Part shown: piece by piece, positions 45,183 to 53,351 of the stretch | How the letters are laid out: the number at the start of each line of letters is the position of its first letter | Position numbering within the stretch: position 1 is the first letter of the stretch | Assembly (NCBI RefSeq): GCF_002153425.1 | Contig: NZ_KZ119600.1 | Span: 297,276-361,275 of the forward strand | Direction of reading: 5' to 3' | DNA length: 64,000 nt | DNA from: Litchfieldia alkalitelluris | GTDB lineage: Bacteria > Bacillota > Bacilli > Bacillales > Salisediminibacteriaceae | Notes under the pieces: generated by a model | The model's database searches: none | Told to the model about the DNA's origin: nothing | Seen by the model: the letters and a program-made list of their open reading frames with translations, nothing else | Translations under genes and position numbers: made by a program

Positions 45183-45986
45183 ATGAATACAATCGAAATA
45201 CAAAATCTTTCAAAGGTCTATCCAGACGGCACCAAAGCATTAAACAACGTAAGTTTTAACGTTAAACCAGGAGAAGCCGTTGTACTATTAGGTCACAACG
45301 GCTCTGGTAAATCAACGTTGTTTCGTTGTATTACAAGCTTTGAGAAACCTACTGAGGGACAGATAAAAATAGATGGCGTAAACATTACGAAATTAAGTAA
45401 AGGGAAACTAAGACCAATCCGTAAAAAAGTTGGAATGGTATTCCAGCACTTTAATTTAATAAATAATTTGAGTGTTTTTCAAAATGTTCTATCTGGAGCC
45501 ATGGGGAAAGTGCGTTTTGCTTTTCAAACTTTTGCGCCGCTTGCATCAAAAGAACTCCGAAGAGAAGCGATGGAATGTTTAGAACGAGTAGGGTTAAGTG
45601 ATTTAGCTAAGCGTAGGGCAGATCAACTTTCTGGTGGTCAGCAACAGCGAGTAGCCATTGCACGTATGCTTATGCAAAATCCTCAAGTTGTTTTAGCGGA
45701 TGAGCCTATCGCCAGTCTTGATCCGAAGGCAGGAAGGGAAGTAATGGATTTACTATGGGAAATCGTAAGGGAACGGGGATTAACTGTAGTTTGTATCTTG
45801 CATCAAATGGATATTGCTAAAGAATATGGAGATAGAATAGTAGCTTTAAAGAGTGGCAAAGTTGTAATAGATGACCATATTCATGACTTAAATGATGAAC
45901 TTATGGCATCTTTATATGAAAAAGAAATGGTAGAAGAAGAGGATAAAGAAAATATAATGGCTGCAGTAAAAGTAGGTGGAATGTAA
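45183..45986 (+). CDS. phnC: Phosphonate-type ABC transporter ATP-binding protein
   Basis: This is a 267-residue ATPase with Walker A GHNGSGKST, Q-loop VFQHFNLI, signature LSGGQQQRV, Walker B VVLADEPIASLD and the switch His in ILHQMD. The QQQRV signature and the two loops around GAMGKVRF are PhnC-like. It energises import with the adjacent PhnD and PhnE. The stop overlaps the phnE start by one base (TAATG). Confidence 0.9.
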   Translation: MNTIEIQNLSKVYPDGTKALNNVSFNVKPGEAVVLLGHNGSGKSTLFRCITSFEKPTEGQIKIDGVNITKLSKGKLRPIRKKVGMVFQHFNLINNLSVFQNVLSGAMGKVRFAFQTFAPLASKELRREAMECLERVGLSDLAKRRADQLSGGQQQRVAIARMLMQNPQVVLADEPIASLDPKAGREVMDLLWEIVRERGLTVVCILHQMDIAKEYGDRIVALKSGKVVIDDHIHDLNDELMASLYEKEMVEEEDKENIMAAVKVGGM

Positions 45987-46813
45987 TGGGACAACGAAGT
46001 TTACACAAAAATAATGATCCATCTAAATGGGACAAAGACATGCCGTCAAGGTGGACTCCCCCCTCCTTTGTAACTTGGTTACTAAGTGTTGTTTTTATTG
46101 CCTTTATGATATCGGGCTTGAATAATGCTAATGTAACATTAGAGCGATTATCGGGTGGAGCTTTCAATATGGGAAAATTCCTAGGAAGTGCATTGCCTCC
46201 TGATACTTCACGGACTTCAGCTATTTTGTCGTCCATCGTACAAACCTTTGAGATTGCATTAGTAGGCACAGTATTTGGGGTGCTACTTAGTTTGCCAGTA
46301 GCTATATTGGCATCGTCCAACACTACGCCGCACCCCATCATTCGTCATGGAACAAGATCTATCGTGTCCATGATGAGAACCATTCCTGACTTAATATGGG
46401 CATTAATTTTTGTTATTTCCGTTGGTCTTGGACCTCTTGCAGGAATTTTAACTATTATTGTTGATACGATAGGCTTTTGTGCTAGGTTTTTCTCAGAACG
46501 TATAGAGGAAATTGAAAAAGGGCCTTCACAAGCGCTGGAATCAACGGGAGCAAGCAGGTTAGGGATTATTTCAGGATCTGTTATACCAATAGGATTTCCA
46601 TCTTTCGTTGGTACAAGTTTGTTTGCCATTGAGAAGGCCATTCGCTCTGCAGTAATTCTTGGATTAGTTGGTGCAGGGGGAATAGGGGTAGAGTTAAATA
46701 CTGCTATGTCCTTAAGGCGCTTTGATGAAGCGTTGATGATTATTATTTTGATTTTCATCGTCGTTCTGATAGTAGAACAAATTTCTACAGCAATTAGAAA
46801 AAAAGTCATTTAA
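45986..46813 (+). CDS. phnE: Phosphonate-type ABC transporter permease
   Basis: This 275-residue permease has about six membrane segments. The EAA-type loop that docks the ATPase reads ALESTGASRLGIISGSVIP. The first 40 residues are hydrophilic. It completes the first PhnDCE importer. Only one permease is present, in contrast to the second locus at 50.8-54.4 kb, so it probably works as a homodimer. Confidence 0.9.
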   Translation: MGQRSLHKNNDPSKWDKDMPSRWTPPSFVTWLLSVVFIAFMISGLNNANVTLERLSGGAFNMGKFLGSALPPDTSRTSAILSSIVQTFEIALVGTVFGVLLSLPVAILASSNTTPHPIIRHGTRSIVSMMRTIPDLIWALIFVISVGLGPLAGILTIIVDTIGFCARFFSERIEEIEKGPSQALESTGASRLGIISGSVIPIGFPSFVGTSLFAIEKAIRSAVILGLVGAGGIGVELNTAMSLRRFDEALMIIILIFIVVLIVEQISTAIRKKVI

Positions 46814-46854
46814 CGGGCAGTGTGTTATCTATAACTTGAACCTGTGATAATAGA

Positions 46855-47115
46855 TGTTGATATGCGCTCCATCTACTTCGCTTTCACGCATGGTAAAGGT
46901 GCGACACCCGCTCTCTTCGCTGTGTCTTCTTTACCGCAGGCGGCTGGTAAGCCTCCTCATTGCTTCAGCTTCCTCGGGAAGAACCACCTGCGGGATGACT
47001 GTCTCTTCCTCTTCAAGATTGACTTCGAGTTAGCTGCGTCGAGACAACTCGATGCAGATGACAAGGCGACGCTCGTACTAATGATTTTCCCACAAGGAAT
47101 ACTAGTAGAGAAAGA
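46855..47115. repeat. GC-rich non-coding segment, probable dispersed repeat
   Basis: About 260 bases are strikingly GC-richer than everything around them. CCGCAGGCGG (46934-46943) and CCACCTGCGG (46984-46993) form an imperfect inverted repeat. A 124-codon frame crosses it but has no ribosome site and an implausible protein. GC-rich, hairpin-forming intergenic repeats of this look are known from Bacillaceae genomes. Confidence 0.45.
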
Positions 47116-47180
47116 GACAGGAGCACCTTTCACTACAATCAACTTTGGCGTCAAAAATCAACACTATTCTTTAACAGAGA

Positions 47181-47717
47181 CTAAATGTAAAAGGAGAACC
47201 CAAAAATTACAAGAATAGCGCTCAAGGTACCGATACATGCACCAATAATACAATCTGTTGGATAATGTAAGCCTAGATAAACACGGGAAAGTCCAATGAG
47301 AAATGCAAGAGGCATAAGTAAAATAGAAAGATATGGTAAGTGAATACAAAAAACCATGATGATCGAAAAAACTGCCGTTGTGTGTCCTGAAGGAAAAGAA
47401 TAGTCCTTTAATGGGCGGGAGCAAAGGTTAACATGTGCTAATTTCGTATATGGACGTTGTCGGCAATACGCTTTTTTAATAAAATGAATCAAAAGATGGC
47501 TGGATACAAGGGAAATAAGGGCTTGGATTCCCCAAAAACGAACAATCTCATTCGCCAATAACATTATAAGTAGTAAGGAAGAAAGACTAAATGTAGCTCC
47601 ACCCAAATGCGTTATTTTTGGTAAAATAGCATCAAAAATTCTACACTTAATATTTTGATTAACAAAGTGAAACAAATGCTCATCGCTAGTTACTAACCAT
47701 GTTACTACGCGATTCAT
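47181..47717 (-). CDS. PAP2-family membrane phosphatase
   Basis: The start is the ATG at 47717, about six bases after GAGGGGG; upstream in-frame ATGs at 47723 and 47747 are less well placed. The product is 178 residues with five to six helices. It contains the three PAP2 signatures KKAYCRQRP, FPSGHTTA and SRVYLGLHYPTD. Such enzymes dephosphorylate undecaprenyl diphosphate or phosphatidic-type lipids at the outer membrane face. It is divergent from a glycosyltransferase and shares its Pho-box-like region, so phosphate recovery from lipids is plausible. Confidence 0.88.
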   Translation of the reverse strand: MNRVVTWLVTSDEHLFHFVNQNIKCRIFDAILPKITHLGGATFSLSSLLLIMLLANEIVRFWGIQALISLVSSHLLIHFIKKAYCRQRPYTKLAHVNLCSRPLKDYSFPSGHTTAVFSIIMVFCIHLPYLSILLMPLAFLIGLSRVYLGLHYPTDCIIGACIGTLSAILVIFGFSFYI

Positions 47718-47819
47718 GCGCATCCCCCTCTTTAGAATTATTGACATGCTTATACCACTTCGTTAAATCCATCATACTATTCTAATGTAAAGCCAGAGTT
47801 TTTCTATTATTGATTTTTC

Positions 47820-47847
47820 TTTAAAAAAACTTTACACAGCCTTCATA
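47820..47847 (+). promoter_or_regulatory. Putative PhoP box between the PAP2 and glycosyltransferase genes
   Basis: TTTAAA (47820), TTTACA (47831) and TTCATA (47842) have exact 11-bp spacing in the orientation of the glycosyltransferase, about 80 bp before its start. The intergenic region is shared with the divergent PAP2 gene. Confidence 0.45.
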
Positions 47848-47925
47848 AAATAATCAGAAAAATCTGTTAAGTTAATGGTGAAGAAGTTTTTAATGCCTAA
47901 TTAACAGATTGGAGAGTGAAGGAAG

Positions 47926-49068
47926 ATGAGAATTGCCATATTTTCTGATACTTATGCACCTGAAGTGAATGGCGTTGCCCGAACGTTAAAAAGGTATACC
48001 GCATATTTAGAGAAGGTGGGAATTGATTATAAATTATTTGTTCCAGAGAGTAGTACCCCTATTCCCACTGTGCCACAAGTAGAGCGCTTTTCAAGTATTC
48101 CATTCGTTTTATACCCTGAATGCAGAATGGCCCTTCCCAATCCACTCTATATTAATGAAACGTTAAAGGCATTTAAACCCACTATGATTCATGTCACGAC
48201 ACCTTTTAACCTTGGTCTATTTGGGGCCCATTATGGAAAGAAAAACAATATCCCAATGATTGCATCTTATCATACGAATTTTGATGATTATTTAGAGTAT
48301 TATCATCTTCAGTTCATGCAAAAGTGGATATGGAAATATATGTCTTGGTTTCATCGTCCCTTTGAAAAAGTATATGTCCCTTCACATACTACAAAAGAAA
48401 AATTAGTAAATTACAACGTTCATCCTAACATTGATATTTGGGGAAGGGGAGTGAACCACTTAGAGTTCAATCCTGAAAATAAGTCCAATAGAATCAAAGA
48501 AAAATATCAAATTAAAGAAAAAAATATTCTTCTTTATGTGGGGAGGCTTTCACCTGAGAAGGATATTCGCATCGTGTTAGAAACCTTCTTCTCGTTACCA
48601 GAAGATATAAAAAAGAATACCCACCTTATGATTGTAGGGGATGGCCCTTTATATAAGTCATTATTATCGAGTAAATCTAATCAAATAACGTTTACTGGCT
48701 TTTTAGAAGGGAAGGAACTAGCTGAGGTATATGCTTCCAGTGATATATTTTTATTCCCTTCCCCTACAGAAACCTTTGGAAATGTTGTTTTAGAGGCACA
48801 AGCTTCTGGATTACCCGTCATTGGTGCGAATGCTGGAGGAGTAAAGAATTTAATAAAAGACGGTCAAACCGGCTTTTTATGTGAACCCAAAAACGCGGAT
48901 GAATTTGTAAGGAAAACGATAACTCTATTAGCACAAGATAATTTTCGTCAAACGTTTGGAAAACAAGCTAGGGAGTTTGCACTAGAGCAAACGTGGGAGC
49001 GAATCTTTGAACGTTTAATCCTTAGTTATAAAGATACTCTACTATCAAAAGAGAGATTTAGTGCATAA
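47926..49068 (+). CDS. GT4-family glycosyltransferase
   Basis: This is a 380-residue GT-B enzyme. IAIFSDTYAPEVNGVARTL is the N-terminal acceptor-domain signature. LYVGRLSPEKD and SPTETFGNVVLEAQASGLPV (with the E-x7-E motif) form the nucleotide-sugar site. It resembles MgtA/PimB-like alpha-mannosyl- or glucosyltransferases that act on diacylglycerol or lipid carriers. In many bacteria such enzymes make glycolipids that replace phospholipids during phosphate shortage. Its neighbours (PAP2, PhoP-like regulators, Phn transporters) and its Pho-like box fit that. Start: ATG behind GGAGAGTGAAGGA. Confidence 0.85.
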   Translation: MRIAIFSDTYAPEVNGVARTLKRYTAYLEKVGIDYKLFVPESSTPIPTVPQVERFSSIPFVLYPECRMALPNPLYINETLKAFKPTMIHVTTPFNLGLFGAHYGKKNNIPMIASYHTNFDDYLEYYHLQFMQKWIWKYMSWFHRPFEKVYVPSHTTKEKLVNYNVHPNIDIWGRGVNHLEFNPENKSNRIKEKYQIKEKNILLYVGRLSPEKDIRIVLETFFSLPEDIKKNTHLMIVGDGPLYKSLLSSKSNQITFTGFLEGKELAEVYASSDIFLFPSPTETFGNVVLEAQASGLPVIGANAGGVKNLIKDGQTGFLCEPKNADEFVRKTITLLAQDNFRQTFGKQAREFALEQTWERIFERLILSYKDTLLSKERFSA

Positions 49069-49103
49069 GTTGTCGTTAAGCGCCACCGGGAGCGTTTCGA
49101 GTA

Positions 49104-49131
49104 TTTACAGAATATTTACTAAATGTTTACA
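49104..49131 (+). promoter_or_regulatory. Putative PhoP box upstream of the PhoP-like regulator
   Basis: TTTACA (49104), TTTACT (49115) and TTTACA (49126) stand exactly 11 bp apart, the cleanest array in the window. It lies about 85 bp before the regulator gene and suggests autoregulation or control by the host PhoP. Confidence 0.6.
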
Positions 49132-49216
49132 GAAAGCGTGTATACACGAAATACCTAATACTCATATGATTACTATGAAAGTTAATGATGAGTATTGAGT
49201 TTTAGGGGGGATAAGA

Positions 49217-49945
49217 TTGTCAAAGCATATTCTTATCGTAGAAGATGAAGAATCCATTGTTACATTGCTAAAGTATAATTTTGAAAAAAATGGTTTTCAA
49301 GTATCGATAGCTATGGACGGAAAAACGGCATATCACAAAGCAGTTCACGGAAAATTTGATTTAATTGTTCTGGATCTTATGTTGCCAGAAATGGATGGTT
49401 TAGAGGTTTGCAAACAGCTAAGACAGAGCAAGATTGTAACTCCGATTCTAATGCTAACAGCAAAAGAAGAGGAGTTTGATAAGGTAATTGGATTAGAACT
49501 TGGTGCAGATGACTATCTAACGAAACCGTTTAGTCCAAGAGAAGTTATAGCTAGAATAAGAGCTATTTTGAGAAGAGTACATAATGACAAGGAAATAGTA
49601 GAAAAGGTAAAGGCGCCCCTATTTAAAATTACTATTGGTGATTTAGAGATATACCCAGAAAACCATGAAATATACTTAAAAGGAAAATCTATTGAACTAA
49701 CACAGAAGGAATATGAACTGATACTTTATTTAGCGAACCATCAAGATAAAGTTCTAACTAGGGACCAAATGTTAAATGCCATTTGGAATTTTGATTTTGT
49801 TGGAGATACAAGAATTGTAGATGTCCATATTAGTCATTTGCGGGAAAAAATCGAAGCTGAAACGAAAAAACCAGAGTATATCAAAACGATACGCGGGTTT
49901 GGATATAAGTTAGAAGCACCAGTTACACATGAGGAATTGTCATAG
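49217..49945 (+). CDS. PhoP-like OmpR-family response regulator
   Basis: The start is the TTG at 49217 after AGGGGGG. The product is 242 residues: receiver with ILIVEDEE, phospho-Asp in LIVLDLMLPEMDG, LTAKEEE and LTKPFSPRE; winged helix with RDQMLNAIWNFDF and TIRGFGYKLE. The sequence is close to PhoP of Bacillus. No histidine kinase gene follows, although PhoP is normally followed by PhoR. It lies in the middle of putative Pho-regulated genes and is probably a second, locus-specific PhoP copy. Confidence 0.88.
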   Translation: MSKHILIVEDEESIVTLLKYNFEKNGFQVSIAMDGKTAYHKAVHGKFDLIVLDLMLPEMDGLEVCKQLRQSKIVTPILMLTAKEEEFDKVIGLELGADDYLTKPFSPREVIARIRAILRRVHNDKEIVEKVKAPLFKITIGDLEIYPENHEIYLKGKSIELTQKEYELILYLANHQDKVLTRDQMLNAIWNFDFVGDTRIVDVHISHLREKIEAETKKPEYIKTIRGFGYKLEAPVTHEELS

Positions 49946-50007
49946 TAACAAATAATCTAACTAATCTAGTTCATAAATTATCAGTCTAGTTTAATGGGGC
50001 GTGATGA

Positions 50008-50763
50008 ATGTTGGAACACTCGGTGTTAATATTAGATAATAATCAAGATCAAATTCTGAAAATGGAAAGTTATTTTAAGAAAATAGGATTTAATTTGTAT
50101 AGTGTAAGTACAAGTAAAGATGCGCTCAAGTTCCTTCAGACGTTTACGCCAGCAGCAATTATTTTAGACATAAATATACCTACAATCAATGGTCTTGATC
50201 TATGTCGTGAATTAAGGTTTATCCAGAATGATTGGACTCCGATCATCATCATTTCCTCCAATGATGATGAATTAGATTCTGTACTTGGACTAGAGTTAGG
50301 CGCAGATGATTATATCATTAAGCCGATTCGTTATAAGGAATTAATTGCTAGGGTAAAATCTATTATTCGAAGGGGAAATCTATGTTGTCTAGGTAGACAA
50401 AAAGATGGTGATATGGAGAATAGTGAAGGTGGCCGCTTAACGAATGGGAATCTGACGCTCGAACCTGACTCTTTTATGTTTTATCTTGATGGTCAGCCAG
50501 TTGATTTGACGCGAAAGGAATATGAAATACTATTTTATTTAATTAGGAACAAAGGAAAGGTTTTATCCCGTTATAAACTGATGTGTGAACTATTAGGTGA
50601 TGAAGATCCAGCTGATGAACGGGTTATTGACGTGTATATTAGTCGGATTAGGAAGAAAATTGAGCCTTCCAGACGTAATCCCATATACATTAAAACGGTC
50701 AGGAATATAGGATATATGATGAAAGATATTTCTTATTATAACAAAGGCTCTGTTAATGGATAA
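50008..50763 (+). CDS. OmpR-family response regulator, divergent orphan
   Basis: This 251-residue regulator has its receiver Asp in IILDINIPTING, LGADDYIIKPIRYKE for the K loop, and a C-terminal winged helix (DLTRKEYEILFYL, TVRNIGYMMKD). The receiver start (VLILDNNQDQILKME) lacks the typical acidic DDE cluster, reading LDNNQD, so Mg binding and phosphorylation may be altered. It follows the PhoP-like gene without its own kinase. It may heterodimerise with it or act without phosphorylation. Confidence 0.82.
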   Translation: MLEHSVLILDNNQDQILKMESYFKKIGFNLYSVSTSKDALKFLQTFTPAAIILDINIPTINGLDLCRELRFIQNDWTPIIIISSNDDELDSVLGLELGADDYIIKPIRYKELIARVKSIIRRGNLCCLGRQKDGDMENSEGGRLTNGNLTLEPDSFMFYLDGQPVDLTRKEYEILFYLIRNKGKVLSRYKLMCELLGDEDPADERVIDVYISRIRKKIEPSRRNPIYIKTVRNIGYMMKDISYYNKGSVNG

Positions 50764-50783
50764 TGTTGATTTTGAACATTGTT

Positions 50784-50823
50784 AAGGACACAACAAGTAT
50801 CCCCCATTGTTGTGTCCTTTTCT
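50784..50823. terminator. Bidirectional terminator between convergent operons
   Basis: AAGGACACAACAA (50784-50796) pairs perfectly with TTGTTGTGTCCTT (50807-50819), with a T run following. It serves both the regulator genes and the minus-strand phn operon. Confidence 0.85.
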
Positions 50824-50850
50824 GTGATTTCCTTTTTTGCTGAAACTTAC

Positions 50851-51651
50851 TTATACAATTCTTTTTCTTATAAAAGCACTAAAATAGTCAATAGCCGTTA
50901 CAACAATGATAATTATTAAAAGAATCATTCCAACTTCATCCCAGTTGCGATTAGCTGTTGCAATAGTAATTAAAGTACCAATACCTCCAGCACCGATAAT
51001 TCCCAAGATAGTAGATGCACGAATATCAATTTCAAAACGATAAATTGCATATGATAAGAACTCAGGAACAATTTGTGGAATAATTCCATAAAACAATACT
51101 TGTATTTTATTAGCACCATTCGCTTCTAATGCCTCTACAACATGCATATCAATGGACTCAATAACTTCACTATATAATTTTCCAAGCATTCCTATTGATC
51201 CGATGGCAATTGCTAATACGCCAGCAAAGGGAGAAGGTCCGATCGCTGCAACGAACATTAAAGCTAATACAAGTTCTGGGAATGCTCGGATAGCATCTAG
51301 CGCCCCTTTTGACAGTATATTCAAAGTTTTACTCTTTGTAATATTACTTGCTGCAAAAAAACCAAAGGGCACCGCAAGAATTGCTGCGAGCAATGTACCA
51401 GTATAAGCCATCTGTATGGTTTGCCACATAAGGATCATCACCTTTTGAAAAGCATCCCAATCAGGTGAAAAGAGTTGAGGAATTACTCTTGAAAAATTAG
51501 TAATCGTACGTTCACTAAAAACACGTTCCCAACGTATGTCAATGGTAGAGAAAGTCCATATGTAAAGGGCAATTAAAGCTAATGCAATCATAATATTTCT
51601 AATGAGAATAGGGGTTGGACGTTTTTTCTTTGGTGGCATAACTAGTTCCAT
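50851..51651 (-). CDS. phnE: Phosphonate-type ABC transporter permease, second locus, distal
   Basis: This 266-residue permease has about six membrane segments and the docking loop ALEANGANKIQVLFYGIIP. Its ATG shares one base with the stop of the preceding permease (TAATG), with GGGAGAG upstream. It is one of two consecutive, non-identical PhnE proteins, which should form a heterodimeric channel. It ends the minus-strand operon before the shared terminator. Confidence 0.9.
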   Translation of the reverse strand: MELVMPPKKKRPTPILIRNIMIALALIALYIWTFSTIDIRWERVFSERTITNFSRVIPQLFSPDWDAFQKVMILMWQTIQMAYTGTLLAAILAVPFGFFAASNITKSKTLNILSKGALDAIRAFPELVLALMFVAAIGPSPFAGVLAIAIGSIGMLGKLYSEVIESIDMHVVEALEANGANKIQVLFYGIIPQIVPEFLSYAIYRFEIDIRASTILGIIGAGGIGTLITIATANRNWDEVGMILLIIIIVVTAIDYFSAFIRKRIV

Positions 51652-52451
51652 TAGACAAGTCTCTCCCTTATCTTATTACTTATATAATCGATAATAACAA
51701 CAGCAACAAAAATGATGATAATAATCGTCATCACTCTTGGGTAATTAAAAAAACTAACTTGTTGCTGCAGAAGCAGGCCTATACCACCAGCACCAACAAA
51801 ACCCAGTACAACTGAAGCACGAACATTCACTTCGAAAACATATAGAGTGAATGATACGAATTGTGGTAAAACTTGTGGTAGAACAGCAAACCAAATAACT
51901 TGCATAGTATTGCCTCCAGCAGCCCGAATAGCATCTATTGGGTTCATATCAATAGCTTCTATCGTTTCGTACATTAGTTTAGCTAAAATCCCTAAGGAAA
52001 AAATAAATAGCGCCATTATACCAGGGAAAACACCAACCCCAAAAATACCAACGAAAATGACTGCTAATAATATATCTGGGATAGTCCTAAGGATGTTCAT
52101 TAGGAGACGGACAGGCATGTGAATCCAAGCATTAGGGAATAAGTTAGCAGCAGAAAGTAAAAATATTGGAATACTAACAAGAGCTGCAACGGTGGTTGCG
52201 ATAATAGCCATTTGAATGGTTTCAGCTAGCTTCTCCCCAACTAGTGGTGCATAACTCCAGTTTGGAGGGAATAAGTCAACAGCAATTCGTTGAAACCCAC
52301 TCCAACCATCAATAAAGTCCAAAATGGAAGACTCAGTTGCCCTAGATGTATAAATGTACATACCAATAACAGCAATTAATATAATCGTTATACGTAATTT
52401 TTCCTTTGTAGAGGTTAGCCCTTGTACTACTGTTTCACTATTCATTATCAT
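51651..52451 (-). CDS. phnE: Phosphonate-type ABC transporter permease, second locus, proximal
   Basis: This 266-residue permease has the docking loop AIRAAGGNTMQVIWFAVLP and about six helices. It overlaps the end of phnC by 14 nt. It differs clearly from its neighbour and from the permease at 45986, so the locus was not formed by recent duplication. Heterodimeric PhnE pairs are common in Firmicute phosphonate/phosphite importers. Confidence 0.9.
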   Translation of the reverse strand: MIMNSETVVQGLTSTKEKLRITIILIAVIGMYIYTSRATESSILDFIDGWSGFQRIAVDLFPPNWSYAPLVGEKLAETIQMAIIATTVAALVSIPIFLLSAANLFPNAWIHMPVRLLMNILRTIPDILLAVIFVGIFGVGVFPGIMALFIFSLGILAKLMYETIEAIDMNPIDAIRAAGGNTMQVIWFAVLPQVLPQFVSFTLYVFEVNVRASVVLGFVGAGGIGLLLQQQVSFFNYPRVMTIIIIIFVAVVIIDYISNKIRERLV

Positions 52452-53214
52452 GACCCCCTACAAGGTCATCCTCTCGTATTTTCCGGCCATAGATTTTTTC
52501 AAAAGTTTGTTCCGTTACTTCGCTTACGGGACCATCAAACACGATTTCTCCAGAACGCATACCGACAATGCGATCAGCGTATTCCATAGCCATGTCGATA
52601 AAATGGAGATTAACGATAGTAGTAATGTTATCTTCTTTATTAATTTTACGTAAATATTTCATTACTTGATGAGAGGTTGGAGGATCTAAACTAGCAACGG
52701 GTTCATCTGCTAGTACAATTTTAGGCTGTTGTGTTAGGACACGAGCTATTGCTACTCTTTGTTGTTGGCCACCACTTAGTTGATCAGCGCGTTGGTACAG
52801 TTTTTCGGCTATATTTACTCTATCTAAACTTTGGTAAGCTAAAGATACTTCTTCTTTTAAAAATAGATTTAATATACTTTTTACCGTTCCAGTATGTCCA
52901 AGGCGTCCAGATATTACGTTTCTCATAACTGTGGATCGCCTAACTAGATTATAGTTCTGAAAGATCATGCCAACTCTTGTTCTGAGCTTTCGTAGGTTAC
53001 GATGATTATAGTTTAGAATATTATTACCCTCGATAAGTAATTCCCCATCTGTAGGAGTAACAAGGCGGTTCATACTACGGATTAATGTAGACTTACCAGC
53101 CCCAGACAAGCCGACGACTACGACAAATTCCCCCTGGTTTACTTTAAGATTTATATTTTTTAATCCTTGTGTCCCATTAGGATAAACAAGTGATACATCT
53201 TTAAATTCGATCAT
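52438..53214 (-). CDS. phnC: Phosphonate-type ABC transporter ATP-binding protein, second locus
   Basis: This is a 258-residue ATPase with Walker A GLSGAGKST, Q-loop FQNYNLV, signature LSGGQQQRV, Walker B IVLADEPVASLD and switch His in NLHFIDM. The start is the ATG at 53214 behind GAGAGGT. It is separated from phnD by 137 bases containing a terminator-like hairpin, so its expression probably depends on read-through. Confidence 0.92.
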   Translation of the reverse strand: MIEFKDVSLVYPNGTQGLKNINLKVNQGEFVVVVGLSGAGKSTLIRSMNRLVTPTDGELLIEGNNILNYNHRNLRKLRTRVGMIFQNYNLVRRSTVMRNVISGRLGHTGTVKSILNLFLKEEVSLAYQSLDRVNIAEKLYQRADQLSGGQQQRVAIARVLTQQPKIVLADEPVASLDPPTSHQVMKYLRKINKEDNITTIVNLHFIDMAMEYADRIVGMRSGEIVFDGPVSEVTEQTFEKIYGRKIREDDLVGGHDNE

Positions 53215-53274
53215 ATGTGTACCTCTCTTTTAATGAATAGGTAGGTAAGGCTCACCTTTTTGTAATGGAAGAGC

Positions 53275-53320
53275 AAAAAAAAGGTGAGGCCGGGACTGTA
53301 AATACAAATCTGTCCCAGCC
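53275..53320 (-). terminator. Attenuating terminator between phnD and phnC
   Basis: On the minus strand GGCTGGGAC (53320-53312) pairs with GTCCCGGCC (53296-53288), followed by TCACC and eight Ts (down to 53275). It would let the binding protein be made in excess over the ATPase and permeases. Confidence 0.7.
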
Positions 53321-53351
53321 CCGGAAGTTTCATAGTGTCATTGTTTTCAGT

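Noticed and set aside
46844-47218. A 124-codon frame over the GC-rich block.
   Set aside because: It has no ribosome site and no protein-like pattern, and composition is explained by a repeat.
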